Part shown: piece by piece, positions 28,433-38,127 of the stretch
Numbering within the stretch: position 1 is the first letter of the stretch
Layout of the letters: each line of letters opens with the position of its first letter
Origin: Palleronia sediminis
Lineage (GTDB): Bacteria; Pseudomonadota; Alphaproteobacteria; Rhodobacterales; Rhodobacteraceae
DNA: 64,000 nucleotides
Direction of reading: 5' to 3'
NCBI RefSeq assembly: GCF_004358695.1
Contig: NZ_SNAA01000006.1
Location: forward strand, 62,001-126,000
Translations under genes and position numbers: made by a program
The notes under the pieces: model-generated
Databases searched by the model: none
The model's input: the letters and a program-made list of their open reading frames with translations, nothing else
What the model was told of the DNA's origin: nothing

Positions 28433-30607
28433 ATGACCCAGCAACTCAAAATGGACGAGGTCCAGCCGCGCCTCCTGGACGAAACCGGACAGGGCGTCCT
28501 GACCACCCCGCTCGACCGCCCCGAAGGACCGCTCAAGGTCACGGGCACCGCCCCTTACGCCGCCGAGCCGAGCTTGCCCGGCATGGCGATCGGCGTTCTC
28601 GTCGGGGCGACGATCACCCGCGGCCGCGCGCATGTCGACGCCGGGTCGCTCCGCGACATGCCGGGCGTGTTGGGGGTCTATACCGCCGGCATGGCCCGCA
28701 ACCCCGCCCAGGGCACCGCCAATGCCGCGCCGGTCCAGCCCGAGGGCTTCGTGCAGTATCACGGGCAGCCGGTCGCGGTCGTGGTGGCCGAGACCTTCGA
28801 GCAGGCGCGCGACGCGGCCATCGCGATCCGCGTGACCTACGACCCCGAACCGGGCGCCGAGGTCGATCCCGAGACCGCGTCGCATGTCGACGGGGATCCC
28901 GAGACCTTCGGCAGCTTTGACAAGGCGTTTTCCGAAGCGCCGGTGCGGATCGACGCGACCTATACCACCAAGGGCCACAGCTCGGCCGCGATGGAGCCCC
29001 ACGCCGCCCTCGCCGCGTGGAAGGACGGGCGCCTGATGCTGCGCGCATCGTTGCAGATGCTGAAATACAACCGCAACGAGATCGCCGATGCCGTCGGCGT
29101 CGACCCGGACAAAGTCCGCGTGCTCGCACCCTATGTCGGCGGGGGCTTCGGCTCCAAGCTCGGGATCGCGCAGGAGGCCATCGCCGCCGCGCTCGCCGCG
29201 CGCGAACTGGGCCGCCCGGTGCGCGTCGTGATGACCCGCCAGCAGGTGTTCGAAATGACCCTGCGCCGCACCGAGACCCGCCAGCGCATGCGGCTGGCCA
29301 CGGATCGCGACGGCCATATCGTCGCGCTCGGGCACGAGGACCGCGTGTCGAACCTGCCCGACGAGGTGTTCTCCGAACCCGTAACGATGGCCACGCATTT
29401 CCTCTATGCGGGGGCGAACCGCCGCTATCACCACGAGATCGCGCGGATCAACCGCCCCGGCGCGGGCTCGGTCCGGGCGCCGGGCGAGGCGGTGGGGATG
29501 CTCGCGCTCGAATGCGCGATGGACGAACTGGCCGAGGCCGCCGGGCTCGATCCGATCGAGCTGCGCCTGCGCAACATCCCCGACGAACATCCCGAAACGG
29601 GCCAGACCTATTCGGCCCGGTCGCTGGCCGCCTGCCTGAAACGCGGCGCCGAGCGGTTCGGATGGTCCGCCCGCCGTGCGCCCGGCGAACGGCGCGAGGG
29701 CGAATGGTTCATCGGGATGGGGGTCGCGACGGCCGCGCGGACCAACAGCCTCGGGGAAAGCCAGTCCCGCGTGACGCTCAACCCCGACGGCACCGCGCTG
29801 GTCGAGACCGACATGACCGATATCGGCACCGGGACCTATGCGATCCTCGGCCAGATCGCCGCCGAGATGCTCGGCCTGCCGCGCGACAAGGTGACGGTGG
29901 CGCTGGGCGATACCGATTTCCCGCCGGCCGCTGGGTCAGGGGGGTCGTGGGGCGCGTCCTCGTCGGGGTCGTCGGTATTCCTCGGGGCCAAGGCGGTGCG
30001 GAACGCGCTGGCCGAAAAGCTGGGCTGCCCGCCGGACGAGCTGCGCCTGCAGGACGGCATCGCCACCGGCGGCAACAAGCGCAGCGCCATCGCCGATCTG
30101 CTCGACGCCCCGATCTCGGAGGTGGGCCATATCAAGCCGGGCGAAACCGCCGAAACCCACAGTTCGGCCAGCTACGGCGCGCATTTCTGCGAGGTCGCGG
30201 TGAATGCCGTGACGGGCGAGGTGCGCGTGCGCCGCGCGCTGGGCGTGATGGCGGCGGGGCGGATCCTGAACGAGAAAACCGCCGCAAGCCAGGTACATGG
30301 GGGGATCATCTGGGGCATTGGCGCGGCTTTGACCGAAGCGCTCGAACACGAACCACGCGACGGGCGCGTGGTCAATCGCGACCTCGCCGAATACCATGTC
30401 CCGGTGAATCTCGACGTGCCGGATGTCGAGGTCGAGTTCATCGAGGAACGCGACGATCACGCCAACCCCATCCAGTCCAAGGGTATCGGAGAGCTGGGGA
30501 TCTCGGGCGCCGGCGCCGCCGTGACGAACGCCATCTACAACGCCTGCGGCGTGCGGGTGCGCGACTACCCGGCGCTGCCCGACAGGATTTTCCCCCACCT
30601 GCCCTGA
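28433..30607 (+). CDS. paoC: Aldehyde oxidoreductase molybdopterin subunit (PaoC type)
   Basis: 724 aa catalytic subunit binding the molybdenum cofactor. PYVGGGFGSKLGIAQEA, RAPGEAVGMLALECAMDELA and the C-terminal GIGELGISGAGAAVTNAIYN are present; the Glu in KGIGELG is the conserved catalytic base of the family. The glycine/serine-rich stretch GSGGSWGASSSGSS binds cofactor. Together with the two genes upstream it oxidises an aldehyde to the acid; which aldehyde cannot be told. The operon ends in a repeat element that looks like a terminator. Confidence 0.9.
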   Translation: MTQQLKMDEVQPRLLDETGQGVLTTPLDRPEGPLKVTGTAPYAAEPSLPGMAIGVLVGATITRGRAHVDAGSLRDMPGVLGVYTAGMARNPAQGTANAAPVQPEGFVQYHGQPVAVVVAETFEQARDAAIAIRVTYDPEPGAEVDPETASHVDGDPETFGSFDKAFSEAPVRIDATYTTKGHSSAAMEPHAALAAWKDGRLMLRASLQMLKYNRNEIADAVGVDPDKVRVLAPYVGGGFGSKLGIAQEAIAAALAARELGRPVRVVMTRQQVFEMTLRRTETRQRMRLATDRDGHIVALGHEDRVSNLPDEVFSEPVTMATHFLYAGANRRYHHEIARINRPGAGSVRAPGEAVGMLALECAMDELAEAAGLDPIELRLRNIPDEHPETGQTYSARSLAACLKRGAERFGWSARRAPGERREGEWFIGMGVATAARTNSLGESQSRVTLNPDGTALVETDMTDIGTGTYAILGQIAAEMLGLPRDKVTVALGDTDFPPAAGSGGSWGASSSGSSVFLGAKAVRNALAEKLGCPPDELRLQDGIATGGNKRSAIADLLDAPISEVGHIKPGETAETHSSASYGAHFCEVAVNAVTGEVRVRRALGVMAAGRILNEKTAASQVHGGIIWGIGAALTEALEHEPRDGRVVNRDLAEYHVPVNLDVPDVEVEFIEERDDHANPIQSKGIGELGISGAGAAVTNAIYNACGVRVRDYPALPDRIFPHLP

Positions 30608-30616
30608 GCACGCGCG

Positions 30617-30685
30617 GCAGGGGGCTCTGCCCCCGACGGCCCCGGCGGGGCCGTCTCCCCCGGGATATTTTCCCGGAGGAAAAGG
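30617..30685 (+). repeat. Extragenic palindromic element, copy A
   Basis: Three nested stems: GGGGGC/GCCCCC (30620-30625 with 30629-30634), GACGGCCCC/GGGGCCGTC (30635-30643 with 30647-30655, 3-nt loop) and CCGGGA/TCCCGG around TATTT (30660-30676), then GAGGAAAA. It begins 10 bp after the paoC stop. I recall similar elements in many Rhodobacterales intergenic gaps, and it could terminate transcription. Copy B is inverted nearby. Confidence 0.7.
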
Positions 30686-30809
30686 CCCACGTAACGATTC
30701 GCTAACGGATCGGTGTCATTCAGGGGGCACGGTACAGGCGGGGACGCCGATGACCGTGGAGGGAAACGCCTGTTTCCGGGGCGGGCCGGTCGCCGGTCCG
30801 CCCCATTCG

Positions 30810-30880
30810 TTTTTTCTCCGGCCAAATATCCTCGGGGGGAGGCGCGCGGCACGCGCGGCCGGGGGGCAGACAGCCCCCCG
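30810..30880 (-). repeat. Extragenic palindromic element, copy B (inverted)
   Basis: Read on the minus strand just after hemW: GGGGGGC-AGACA-type hairpin (30861-30867 with 30873-30879), then CCGAGGATATTTGGCCGGAG and an A-run. The order of parts and the GGATATTT core match copy A. A second small hairpin (GGAAAC/GTTTCC near 30761-30776) lies between the copies. Confidence 0.65.
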
Positions 30881-30882
30881 TC

Positions 30883-32025
30883 TCAGGCCAGCAGCTCGCG
30901 CAGAACCGCGTTCAGCAGCGGCCGGCCCGCCGCGGTGACGCGCAGGCGGTCTTCGTCCGGCGCGACGAGACCGAGATCGACCAGGCGCGCGGCTGCGGCC
31001 CGGATGCCGGGCAGGGCGTCCAGCGCATCCCACGGCACGCCATCGGCAATGCGCAGCCCCATCATCACCCGCTCGGTCGCGACGTCACGGGCGGTGAGCG
31101 TCTCTTGCGTGTCGGGGGCCTCGCCGCGTGTGACGCGGGCCAGCCAGTCGCCGGGGGCCGATACCGCCTCGGTGGCGATGCGGCGGCCGTCGATCTCGAG
31201 CCGGCCGTGCGCGCCCGGCCCGATCCCGGCATAGGTTCCGCCCGACCAGTAGACGAGGTTGTGCCGCGATTCCGCGCCGGGGCGCGCATGGTTCGACACC
31301 TCGTAGGCCGGCAGCCCCGCCGCGGCGGTCATGTGTTGCGTGATCTCGTAGAGATCGGCGCCGCGATCCTCGTCGGGCAGCCCGCGCAGCCCGCCGCGGG
31401 CAAAGCGTTCGCCGAAGGCGGTGCCGGGCTCGATGGTGAGCTGGTAGAGCGACAGGTGATCGGCGGCCATGGCCAGCGCCTCGGCCAGTTCGGCCCGCCA
31501 GGCGGCCGGGTCCTGGTCCTGCCGCGCATAGATCAGGTCGAAGCTCACCCGCTCGAAGGTCGCGCGCGCCACGTCGAAGGCCGCGCGTGCCTCGGCCACG
31601 CTGTGCAGCCGACCGAGCCGCGCGAGATCGGCATCGTTCAGCGCCTGTATCCCCATCGACACGCGGTTCACCCCCGCGTCGCGATAGCCGCGGAAACGTC
31701 CCGCCTCGACCGAGGTCGGATTGGCCTCGAGCGTGATCTCGACATCGTTGCCCATGGGCCAAGCGGCGCGGATGGCGTCGATCGTCGCGGCGACGGTTTC
31801 GGGCTCCATCAGCGAAGGCGTGCCGCCCCCGAAAAAGATCGAACGCACGACCCGCCCCGGCATCAGCCGGCCGTGGCGTGCGATCTCGGACGCGAAGGCG
31901 GCGCGCCACCTGGATTGGTCGACCCTTGCCGCGACATGACTGTTTAAGTCGCAATAGGGGCATTTCGCCTGGCAGAACGGCCAATGGACGTAGATGCCGA
32001 AACCCGGTTGGGTCAAGCGAAGCAC
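30883..32025 (-). CDS. hemW: Radical SAM heme chaperone HemW
   Basis: 380 aa. Radical-SAM cluster motif FCQAKCPYCDLNSHV (C18, C22, C25) and GGGTPSLM are intact; the extra Cys in PYCD-like HemW context and the C-terminal HemN-like domain separate it from coproporphyrinogen dehydrogenase. HemW inserts heme into target proteins. A GTG at 32025 is the likely start and lies 13 bp inside the end of rdgB, so hemW is coupled to it; a TTG at 32016 is an alternative. It ends at the inverted repeat element. Confidence 0.88.
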   Translation of the reverse strand: MLRLTQPGFGIYVHWPFCQAKCPYCDLNSHVAARVDQSRWRAAFASEIARHGRLMPGRVVRSIFFGGGTPSLMEPETVAATIDAIRAAWPMGNDVEITLEANPTSVEAGRFRGYRDAGVNRVSMGIQALNDADLARLGRLHSVAEARAAFDVARATFERVSFDLIYARQDQDPAAWRAELAEALAMAADHLSLYQLTIEPGTAFGERFARGGLRGLPDEDRGADLYEITQHMTAAAGLPAYEVSNHARPGAESRHNLVYWSGGTYAGIGPGAHGRLEIDGRRIATEAVSAPGDWLARVTRGEAPDTQETLTARDVATERVMMGLRIADGVPWDALDALPGIRAAAARLVDLGLVAPDEDRLRVTAAGRPLLNAVLRELLA

Positions 32026-32624
32026 CCGGCCACCAGGCGGGCGAAGGCGTCGGCGCGGTGCGAGATGCGGTTCTTGGCCCAGCGGTCCATCTCGCCAAAG
32101 GTCACGTCATGGCCGTTGGGCTGAAAGATCGGGTCGTAGCCATGGCCCTGCTCGCCGCGCATCGGCCAGACGATCCGGCCCTCCATCGTGCCGGGGAACA
32201 CCTCGTCATGGCCATCGGGCCACGCCAGCACCAGCGTGCAGCAGAACTTCGCCCGCCACGGCTCCGGCGCGCCCGAGGCGCGCAGTTCGTCATGGGCGCG
32301 CGTCATGGCCATGGTGAAATCGCGGCCCTCGGGCGTCTCGGCCCAGTCGGCGGTATGGATGCCGGGACGGCCGCCCAGCGCGGCGATCTCGATCCCCGAA
32401 TCGTCGGCCAGCGCCGGGAGCCCGGTGGCGCGCGTCGCCGCATGGGCCTTGATCCGCGCGTTCTCGACAAAGCTCGTGCCATCCTCGACCGGTTCGGGCA
32501 GGCCATGGTCGGCATTCGAGCTGAGCGTGACGCCATAGGGCGCCAGCAGGTCCGCGATCTCTTCGAGCTTGCCGCGGTTGTGGGTCGCGACGACCAGCTC
32601 GCGCCCCTCGAAGCGGCGGGTCAT
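32013..32624 (-). CDS. rdgB: XTP/dITP diphosphatase RdgB
   Basis: 203 aa Ham1/RdgB family house-cleaning pyrophosphatase that removes dITP, dXTP and related bases. [36 protein letters not shown] and the C-terminal [10 protein letters not shown] and ISHRADAF are present. ATG 32624 overlaps the rph stop by 4 bp; the frame remains open upstream but has no comparable start. Confidence 0.95.
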   Translation of the reverse strand: MTRRFEGRELVVATHNRGKLEEIADLLAPYGVTLSSNADHGLPEPVEDGTSFVENARIKAHAATRATGLPALADDSGIEIAALGGRPGIHTADWAETPEGRDFTMAMTRAHDELRASGAPEPWRAKFCCTLVLAWPDGHDEVFPGTMEGRIVWPMRGEQGHGYDPIFQPNGHDVTFGEMDRWAKNRISHRADAFARLVAGCFA

Positions 32625-33331
32625 GCGACCGCGGCTTTCTGCGCCTCGACCAGCGCGGCGCATCCGGCCTCGGCGAGGTCGAGCAGCCCCGACATCTGGT
32701 CGCGCGTGAAGGTCGCGCCCTCGGCCGACATCTGCACCTCGATCAGGCGGCCGCTGCCGGTCATCACGAAATTGCCGTCGACCCCGGCCTCGCTGTCCTC
32801 GGGATAGTCGAGATCGAGCACCATCTGCCCGGCATAGACCCCGCAAGAGACCGCCGCGACGTGATCGGTCAGCGGGTCGGTGGTGATCGCCCCGGACGCC
32901 ATCAGCTTTTGCACGGCGAGCTTGAGCGCGACCCAGCCGCCCGCGATCGAGGCGCAGCGGGTTCCGCCATCGGCCTGGATCACGTCGCAATCGATGACGA
33001 TCTGGCGTTCGCCCAGCGCGTTGCGGTCGATGGCGGCACGCAGGCTGCGGCCGATCAGGCGCTGGATCTCCTGCGTGCGCCCCGACTGGCCGTTCTTGGC
33101 CTCGCGCCGGCCGCGCGTATGGGTGGCGCGCGGCAGCATCCCGTATTCGGCCGTCACCCAGCCCAGGCCGGTGTTGCGGATGAACGGGGGCACGCGATCC
33201 TCGATCGACGCGGTGCACAGGACATGGGTGTCGCCGACCCGGATCATGCAGGACCCCTCGGCATGGCGGGTGACGCCCGTTTCGATTGAAATCGGGCGCA
33301 TTTCGCTTAGGTCTCTACCGGACGGGCGCAT
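32621..33331 (-). CDS. rph: Ribonuclease PH
   Basis: 236 aa phosphorolytic 3'-5' exoribonuclease that trims tRNA 3' ends. [20 protein letters not shown] at the start, then [20 protein letters not shown] with the phosphate-binding arginines, and the [16 protein letters not shown] core. The ATG at 33331 fits the usual N terminus. Divergent from hrcA with 74 bp between starts. Confidence 0.95.
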   Translation of the reverse strand: MRPSGRDLSEMRPISIETGVTRHAEGSCMIRVGDTHVLCTASIEDRVPPFIRNTGLGWVTAEYGMLPRATHTRGRREAKNGQSGRTQEIQRLIGRSLRAAIDRNALGERQIVIDCDVIQADGGTRCASIAGGWVALKLAVQKLMASGAITTDPLTDHVAAVSCGVYAGQMVLDLDYPEDSEAGVDGNFVMTGSGRLIEVQMSAEGATFTRDQMSGLLDLAEAGCAALVEAQKAAVA

Positions 33332-33405
33332 GGGAACTCCTGCTGATGACGGGTCCTGATATGCGCCTGCACAAGATGGGTGCAACCCCGGCAGCATTCG
33401 GAGCC

Positions 33406-34494
33406 ATGACAGAAAAACCCGCGCCCGGCCCGCGCCAGACCATACTCGACGAGATGAACGACCGGACGCGCGAGGTGTTTCGCCGCGTGGTCGAAGGCTA
33501 TCTCGACACCGGCGGGCCCGTGGGGTCGCGCAGCCTGACCCGCACGATGAGCGAAAAGGTCAGCGCGGCCACGGTGCGCAACGTGATGTCCGATCTCGAA
33601 TACCTCGGGCTTCTGGATTCGCCGCATGTCTCGGCCGGGCGCATCCCGACCGAGCTGGGTCTGCGGATGTTCGTCGACGGCCTGCTCGAGGTCGGAGAGC
33701 TGGGCGAGGAGGATCGCGCGCGGCTCGACGAGACGCTGGGCAGCAATTCCGGGCGCGACACTGGGGCGTTGCTGGACCGGATCGGGTCGGCGCTGTCGGG
33801 CGTGACCGAAGGGGCGAGCCTCGTGCTCGCGCCCAAGCACGAGGCGCCGATCAAGCATATCGACTTTGTCGCGCTGGGCCCCGACCGCGCCCTGACGGTG
33901 CTGGTCTTTGCCGACGGGCATGTCGAGAACCGCCTGTTCACGCCGCCGCTGGGCCAGACGCCGTCATCGTTGCGCGAGGCCGCGAATTTCCTCAACGCCA
34001 TGGCCGAGGGCAAGACGCTGCGCGAGCTTCGCGCGCGGCTCGAACAGGAGATCGCCAGGAATCGCCGGCATCTCGACGATCTCGCCGCCGCGCTGGTCGA
34101 AAGCGGGCTGGCGGTCTGGGACGGGCCCGAGAACGGCCCCGAGCGGCTGATCGTGCGCGGCCGCTCGAAACTGCTGGGCGGCGGCACGGCGGCCGAGGAG
34201 GATCTCGAGCGGATCCGGTCGCTTTTCGACGACCTCGAACGCAAGCGCGATATCGCCGAGTTCCTCGAGCTTGCCGAGGACGGGCAGGGGGTGCGGATCT
34301 TCATCGGATCCGAGAACAAGCTTTTCTCACTTTCGGGTTCATCTTTGGTGGTCTCACCATATATGAACGCGGACCGGAAGATCGTGGGCGCCGTCGGCGT
34401 CATCGGTCCGACGCGACTGAATTACGGACGGATCGTTCCGATCGTTGACTACACGGCACAACTGGTCGGACGCCTGTTGTCCGACCAAGCCTAG
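33406..34494 (+). CDS. hrcA: Heat-inducible transcription repressor HrcA
   Basis: 362 aa. Winged-helix N terminus with [20 protein letters not shown], then [18 protein letters not shown] and the family [20 protein letters not shown], and the C-terminal [20 protein letters not shown]. HrcA represses groE and other heat-shock genes through CIRCE sites and needs GroEL for folding. ATG 33406 (MTEKPAPG) was chosen; ATGs at 33361 and 33376 are possible. I found no CIRCE inverted repeat upstream. grpE follows by 11 bp. Confidence 0.94.
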   Translation: MTEKPAPGPRQTILDEMNDRTREVFRRVVEGYLDTGGPVGSRSLTRTMSEKVSAATVRNVMSDLEYLGLLDSPHVSAGRIPTELGLRMFVDGLLEVGELGEEDRARLDETLGSNSGRDTGALLDRIGSALSGVTEGASLVLAPKHEAPIKHIDFVALGPDRALTVLVFADGHVENRLFTPPLGQTPSSLREAANFLNAMAEGKTLRELRARLEQEIARNRRHLDDLAAALVESGLAVWDGPENGPERLIVRGRSKLLGGGTAAEEDLERIRSLFDDLERKRDIAEFLELAEDGQGVRIFIGSENKLFSLSGSSLVVSPYMNADRKIVGAVGVIGPTRLNYGRIVPIVDYTAQLVGRLLSDQA

Positions 34495-34505
34495 GATGAG
34501 CGTGC

Positions 34506-35168
34506 ATGGCAAAAGAAACCGACAGCGATATCGAGGCGGCCATCGAGGAGATGCTGAAAGGCGACCGCGAGGATCTTGGAGCCTCGGAGGCGAACAAGGT
34601 CCGGCGCAAGGCCCGGCCGCAGCAGGACGATGAGCAGATCGACATCAACGCCCCCGATGCGGGCGAGGAACCCCCCGTCGTCGGAGAGGATGACGGCATC
34701 GCCGCCGAGATGGAGGCGTTGAGGGCCGAGAACGAGGAACTCAAGGACCGCTTCGTGCGCGCGCTGGCCGATGCCGAGAATTCGCGCAAGCGGGCCGAGC
34801 GCGAGCGCCGCGAGGCCGAGAGCTATGGCGGCTCCAAGCTGTCGCGCGACATGCTGTCGGTCTTCGACAACCTGCAACGCGCCGTCGATGCCATCCCGGC
34901 CGAATCGCGCGAGCAGAACGCCGCGCTGATCGAGGGGCTGGAGCTGACGATGCGCGAATTGCTGGCCGTCTTCGGGCGGCACGGCATCAAGCGGATCACG
35001 CCCGAGATCGGGGACCGCTTCGACCCCAAGATGCACGAGGCCATGTTCGAGGCGCCGGTGCCGGACTCCAAGGCGGGGGATATCATCCAGGTCATGAGCG
35101 AAGGGTTCATGCTGCATGACAGGCTGCTGCGCGCCGCGCAGGTCGGTGTCAGCTCCACCCCCAAGTGA
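34506..35168 (+). CDS. grpE: Nucleotide exchange factor GrpE
   Basis: 220 aa. Long charged N-terminal coiled coil (residues 60-110), then the conserved LSVFDNLQRAVDAIP and the beta-domain GDRFDPKMHEAMFEAP with VMSEGFMLHDRLLRAAQVGV. GrpE releases ADP from DnaK and works as a thermosensor. Forms an operon with hrcA, a common arrangement. It ends before a stem-loop shared with mutS. Confidence 0.95.
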   Translation: MAKETDSDIEAAIEEMLKGDREDLGASEANKVRRKARPQQDDEQIDINAPDAGEEPPVVGEDDGIAAEMEALRAENEELKDRFVRALADAENSRKRAERERREAESYGGSKLSRDMLSVFDNLQRAVDAIPAESREQNAALIEGLELTMRELLAVFGRHGIKRITPEIGDRFDPKMHEAMFEAPVPDSKAGDIIQVMSEGFMLHDRLLRAAQVGVSSTPK

Positions 35169-35173
35169 TCGGC

Positions 35174-35208
35174 GGCGCCGCGGCGGCCCGACACGGCCCC
35201 GCGGCGCC
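35174..35208. terminator. Stem-loop between grpE and mutS
   Basis: GGCGCCGCGG at 35174-35183 pairs perfectly with CCGCGGCGCC at 35199-35208 across a 15-nt loop, between convergent stops. No U-run; bidirectional terminator by position. Confidence 0.5.
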
Positions 35209-35210
35209 CG

Positions 35211-37847
35211 TCACCCCCGCGCCAGCGCCTTGAGCTCGTAGACGAGATCCAGCGCGGTGCGCGGCGTCAATTCGTCGGGCATCACCGCGTCGAGCCGTTC
35301 CTGCAACGGTGACGGTCCCTGCGGCGCAGGCGCCGGCGCGGTCGTCGCCGCCGCCGAGAACAGCGGCAAATCGTCGATCAGCGCGGTCTTTTTCCCCTCG
35401 GCCTCGCCCTTTTCGAGCGCATCCAGCACGACTCGGGCGCGTTCGACCACCGCGCGGGGCAGTCCGGCCAGTTGCGCGACCTGCACGCCATAGGACCGAT
35501 CCGCCGCCCCGCGCCGGACCTCGTGCAGAAAGATTACCTCGCCCTCCCATTCGCGCACGGTCACGGTGGCGTTCGTCACGCCGTCCAGCCGGTCGGCGAG
35601 TCGGGTCAATTCGTGGTAATGCGTGGCGAAGAGCGCACGGCATCGGTTGGCGTCATGCAGATGTTCGAGCGTCGCCCAGGCGATCGACAGCCCGTCATAG
35701 GTCGCCGTGCCGCGCCCGATCTCGTCAAGGATCACCAGCGCCCGGTCATCGGCCTGGTTGAGGATTGCCGCGGTCTCGACCATCTCGACCATGAAGGTCG
35801 AGCGCCCCCGCGCGAGGTCGTCCGCCGCGCCCACCCGGCTGAACAACTGACTGACGATGCCGATCTCGGCCCGTGCGGCCGGTACGAAGGCCCCCATTTG
35901 CGCCAGCAGCGCGATCACCGCGTTTTGCCGCAGGAACGTGCTTTTCCCGGCCATGTTCGGCCCGGTCAGCAGCCAGATCGCGGGCGTCTCGCCCTCGGAC
36001 AGGGCGCAATCGTTGGGGATGAAGCCCTGCCCGCCGGCGCGCAGGGCCTTTTCGACGACGGGATGCCGCCCGGCCTCGACCACGAAGGCGCGGCTGTCGT
36101 CGATCCGGGGGCGGCACCAGTCGCCGCTGCGTGCCAGTTCGGCCAGCGCGGTCTGGTGATCCAGCTCGGCCAGCGCCCGCGCCGCGCCCGAGATATCGGC
36201 GGCCGACGCCACCGCGTCGCCCACGAGCCCCGCGAACAGGCGTTTCTCGATCTCGAGCGCGCGGCTGCCCGCGTTCAGGATGCGGGTCTCGAGCTCGCTC
36301 AGCTCGACCGTGGTGAAGCGCGCGGCATTCGCCGTCGTCTGGCGATGGATGAACCGCTCGGACAAAGGCGGGGCCAGCATCCGCGCGGCGTGGGTCGCCG
36401 TGACCTCGATAAAATAGCCCAGCACGTTGTTGTGCCGGATCTTGAGCGACCCGATCCCCGTGCTTTCGGCGAACTCGGCCTGCATGGCGGCAATCACGCC
36501 ACGCCCCTCGTCGCGCAGGGTTCGCGCCTCGTCGAGTTCCGCGTCGTGGCCGGGCGCGATAAAGCCGCCATCGCGCACCAGATGGGGCGGCTCGGCCACC
36601 AGCGCCGCCTCCAGCGCATTTGTCAGCGTGTCATGCCCCGTCAGTGCCACGCCCGCCTGCGCCAGCAGGTCCGGCATGTCGGGGCGGTCGAGCCGTTCGG
36701 CGATCTCGGCGGCGCGGGCCAGCCCGTCGCGGATGGCCGCAAGGTCGCGCGGGCCGCCCCGGTCGAGCGCAAGCCGCGACAGCGCCCGGTCCATGTCGGG
36801 AACCTCGCGCAGAAGGGTGCGCAGCGTGTCGGTCAGCGCGCCGTCCTCGACCAGGGCCGTCACCGCGGCCTGTCGCGCGCGGATCGTGCCGAGATCGCGC
36901 GAAGGCGCGCAAAGCCTGCGCTCGAGAAGACGCCCCCCGGCGGCCGTCACCGTCCGGTCGATGGCCGCCAGCAGCGATCCCGCCCGCCCGCCGGACAGGG
37001 CATGGGTCAGCTCGAGATTGCGCCGCGTCGCCGCGTCTATCTGCATGACGGCGGCGGCATCCTCGCGGATGGGCGCGCGCAGCAGCGGCGTCCTGCCCTT
37101 TTGCGTGATGTCGAGCCAGTCGACCAGCCCGGCCATCGCCGCGATCTCGGCGCGGGTAAAGCTGCCGAAGGCGTCGAAGGACGCGACCTTCCAGGTGCGG
37201 CACAGCCGATCCTCGCCCGAGGTCGAATCGAACGATCCCCGCGACAGCGCGGTGAGCGCCGCGCCGGCATCCTCGACGACCGCGCGCAGTTCGGGCTCAA
37301 CCGCTTCGCTCAGCAGTACCTCGCGCGGGGCGAGGCGGGCCAGTTCGGGGCCGAGGCGCACGCGCGGGCAGGGGCTGACCCGCAGTTCTCCGGTCGAGAT
37401 ATCGGCCCAGGCCAGCGCGCCCTCGCCGCGCACCTCGGCCCAGGCGGCGAGATAGTTGTGACGCCGCGCATCGAGCAGCGATTCCTCGGTCAGGGTGCCG
37501 GGCGTGACGAGTCGCACGACCTCGCGGCGGACAACGGATTTTGCGCCGCGCTTCTTGGCCTCGGCGGGGTCTTCCATCTGTTCGCAGACCGCGACGCGGA
37601 ACCCCTTGCGGATCAGCGTCAGCAGGTAGCCCTCGGCCGAGTGGACGGGCACGCCGCACATGGCGATATCCTCGCCCAGGTGCTTGCCCCGCTTGGTCAG
37701 CGCGATATCGAGCGCGGCCGCGGCGGCCACCGCATCGTCAAAGAACAGCTCGTAGAAATCGCCCATGCGGTAGAACAGCAGGGCGTCGGGATGCGCCGTC
37801 TTGATCTCGAGATATTGCGCCATCATCGGCGTCGGTGCATCGGCCAC
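35211..37847 (-). CDS. mutS: DNA mismatch repair ATPase MutS
   Basis: 878 aa. Mismatch-reading Phe-X-Glu in RMGDFYELFFDDAV near residue 30, long clamp region, then ATPase domain with GPNMAGKSTFLRQ, the STFMVEMVETAAIL signature, Walker B LVILDEIGRGTATYDGLS and FATHYHELT. A GTG at 37847 with GAGGAGG seven bases upstream is the best start; the frame is open further but without a ribosome site. MutS recognises mispairs and recruits MutL. Confidence 0.95.
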   Translation of the reverse strand: MADAPTPMMAQYLEIKTAHPDALLFYRMGDFYELFFDDAVAAAAALDIALTKRGKHLGEDIAMCGVPVHSAEGYLLTLIRKGFRVAVCEQMEDPAEAKKRGAKSVVRREVVRLVTPGTLTEESLLDARRHNYLAAWAEVRGEGALAWADISTGELRVSPCPRVRLGPELARLAPREVLLSEAVEPELRAVVEDAGAALTALSRGSFDSTSGEDRLCRTWKVASFDAFGSFTRAEIAAMAGLVDWLDITQKGRTPLLRAPIREDAAAVMQIDAATRRNLELTHALSGGRAGSLLAAIDRTVTAAGGRLLERRLCAPSRDLGTIRARQAAVTALVEDGALTDTLRTLLREVPDMDRALSRLALDRGGPRDLAAIRDGLARAAEIAERLDRPDMPDLLAQAGVALTGHDTLTNALEAALVAEPPHLVRDGGFIAPGHDAELDEARTLRDEGRGVIAAMQAEFAESTGIGSLKIRHNNVLGYFIEVTATHAARMLAPPLSERFIHRQTTANAARFTTVELSELETRILNAGSRALEIEKRLFAGLVGDAVASAADISGAARALAELDHQTALAELARSGDWCRPRIDDSRAFVVEAGRHPVVEKALRAGGQGFIPNDCALSEGETPAIWLLTGPNMAGKSTFLRQNAVIALLAQMGAFVPAARAEIGIVSQLFSRVGAADDLARGRSTFMVEMVETAAILNQADDRALVILDEIGRGTATYDGLSIAWATLEHLHDANRCRALFATHYHELTRLADRLDGVTNATVTVREWEGEVIFLHEVRRGAADRSYGVQVAQLAGLPRAVVERARVVLDALEKGEAEGKKTALIDDLPLFSAAATTAPAPAPQGPSPLQERLDAVMPDELTPRTALDLVYELKALARG

Positions 37848-38080
37848 GGCTTGCCCTCCTCGAGTGCGGGGCCGGTGTAGCATCCCGATCCGCGGCGTTG
37901 AAGCGCGCGCTGCAAGGGTGGCACGGACCGTCCGCCTGCCCCTGCGGCACCGTTTCGCCGCAGCGCAAACCCCGAAACCGTGCAAGCGCAGCATCGAGGT
38001 TGACTTCCAAATCGGGCGAGCAACATTAATACCTAGCGGCGTGGTATCATGTCATGTTATTGCACCGCGGATCGAAGATG

Positions 38081-38100
38081 TTTGGTATTTGGTATACACA
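38081..38100 (+). promoter_or_regulatory. Putative GntR operator upstream of the reductase gene
   Basis: TTTGGTAT-TTGGT-ATACACA: a left half-site identical to that upstream of the 51.96-kb hydrolase gene, the same 5-bp spacing, and a partly matching right half. A TTGCAC at 38060-38065 followed after 17 bp by TGGTAT would make the site overlap the -10 box, so repression is likely. It lies 28 bp before the ATG at 38128. Confidence 0.55.
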
Positions 38101-38127
38101 CGTCCACCGGAACGAAGGAGTCCCCTC

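Noticed and set aside
33332-33405. Expected CIRCE element upstream of hrcA
   Set aside because: No TTAGCACTC-N9-GAGTGCTAA or near match is seen in the rph-hrcA gap.
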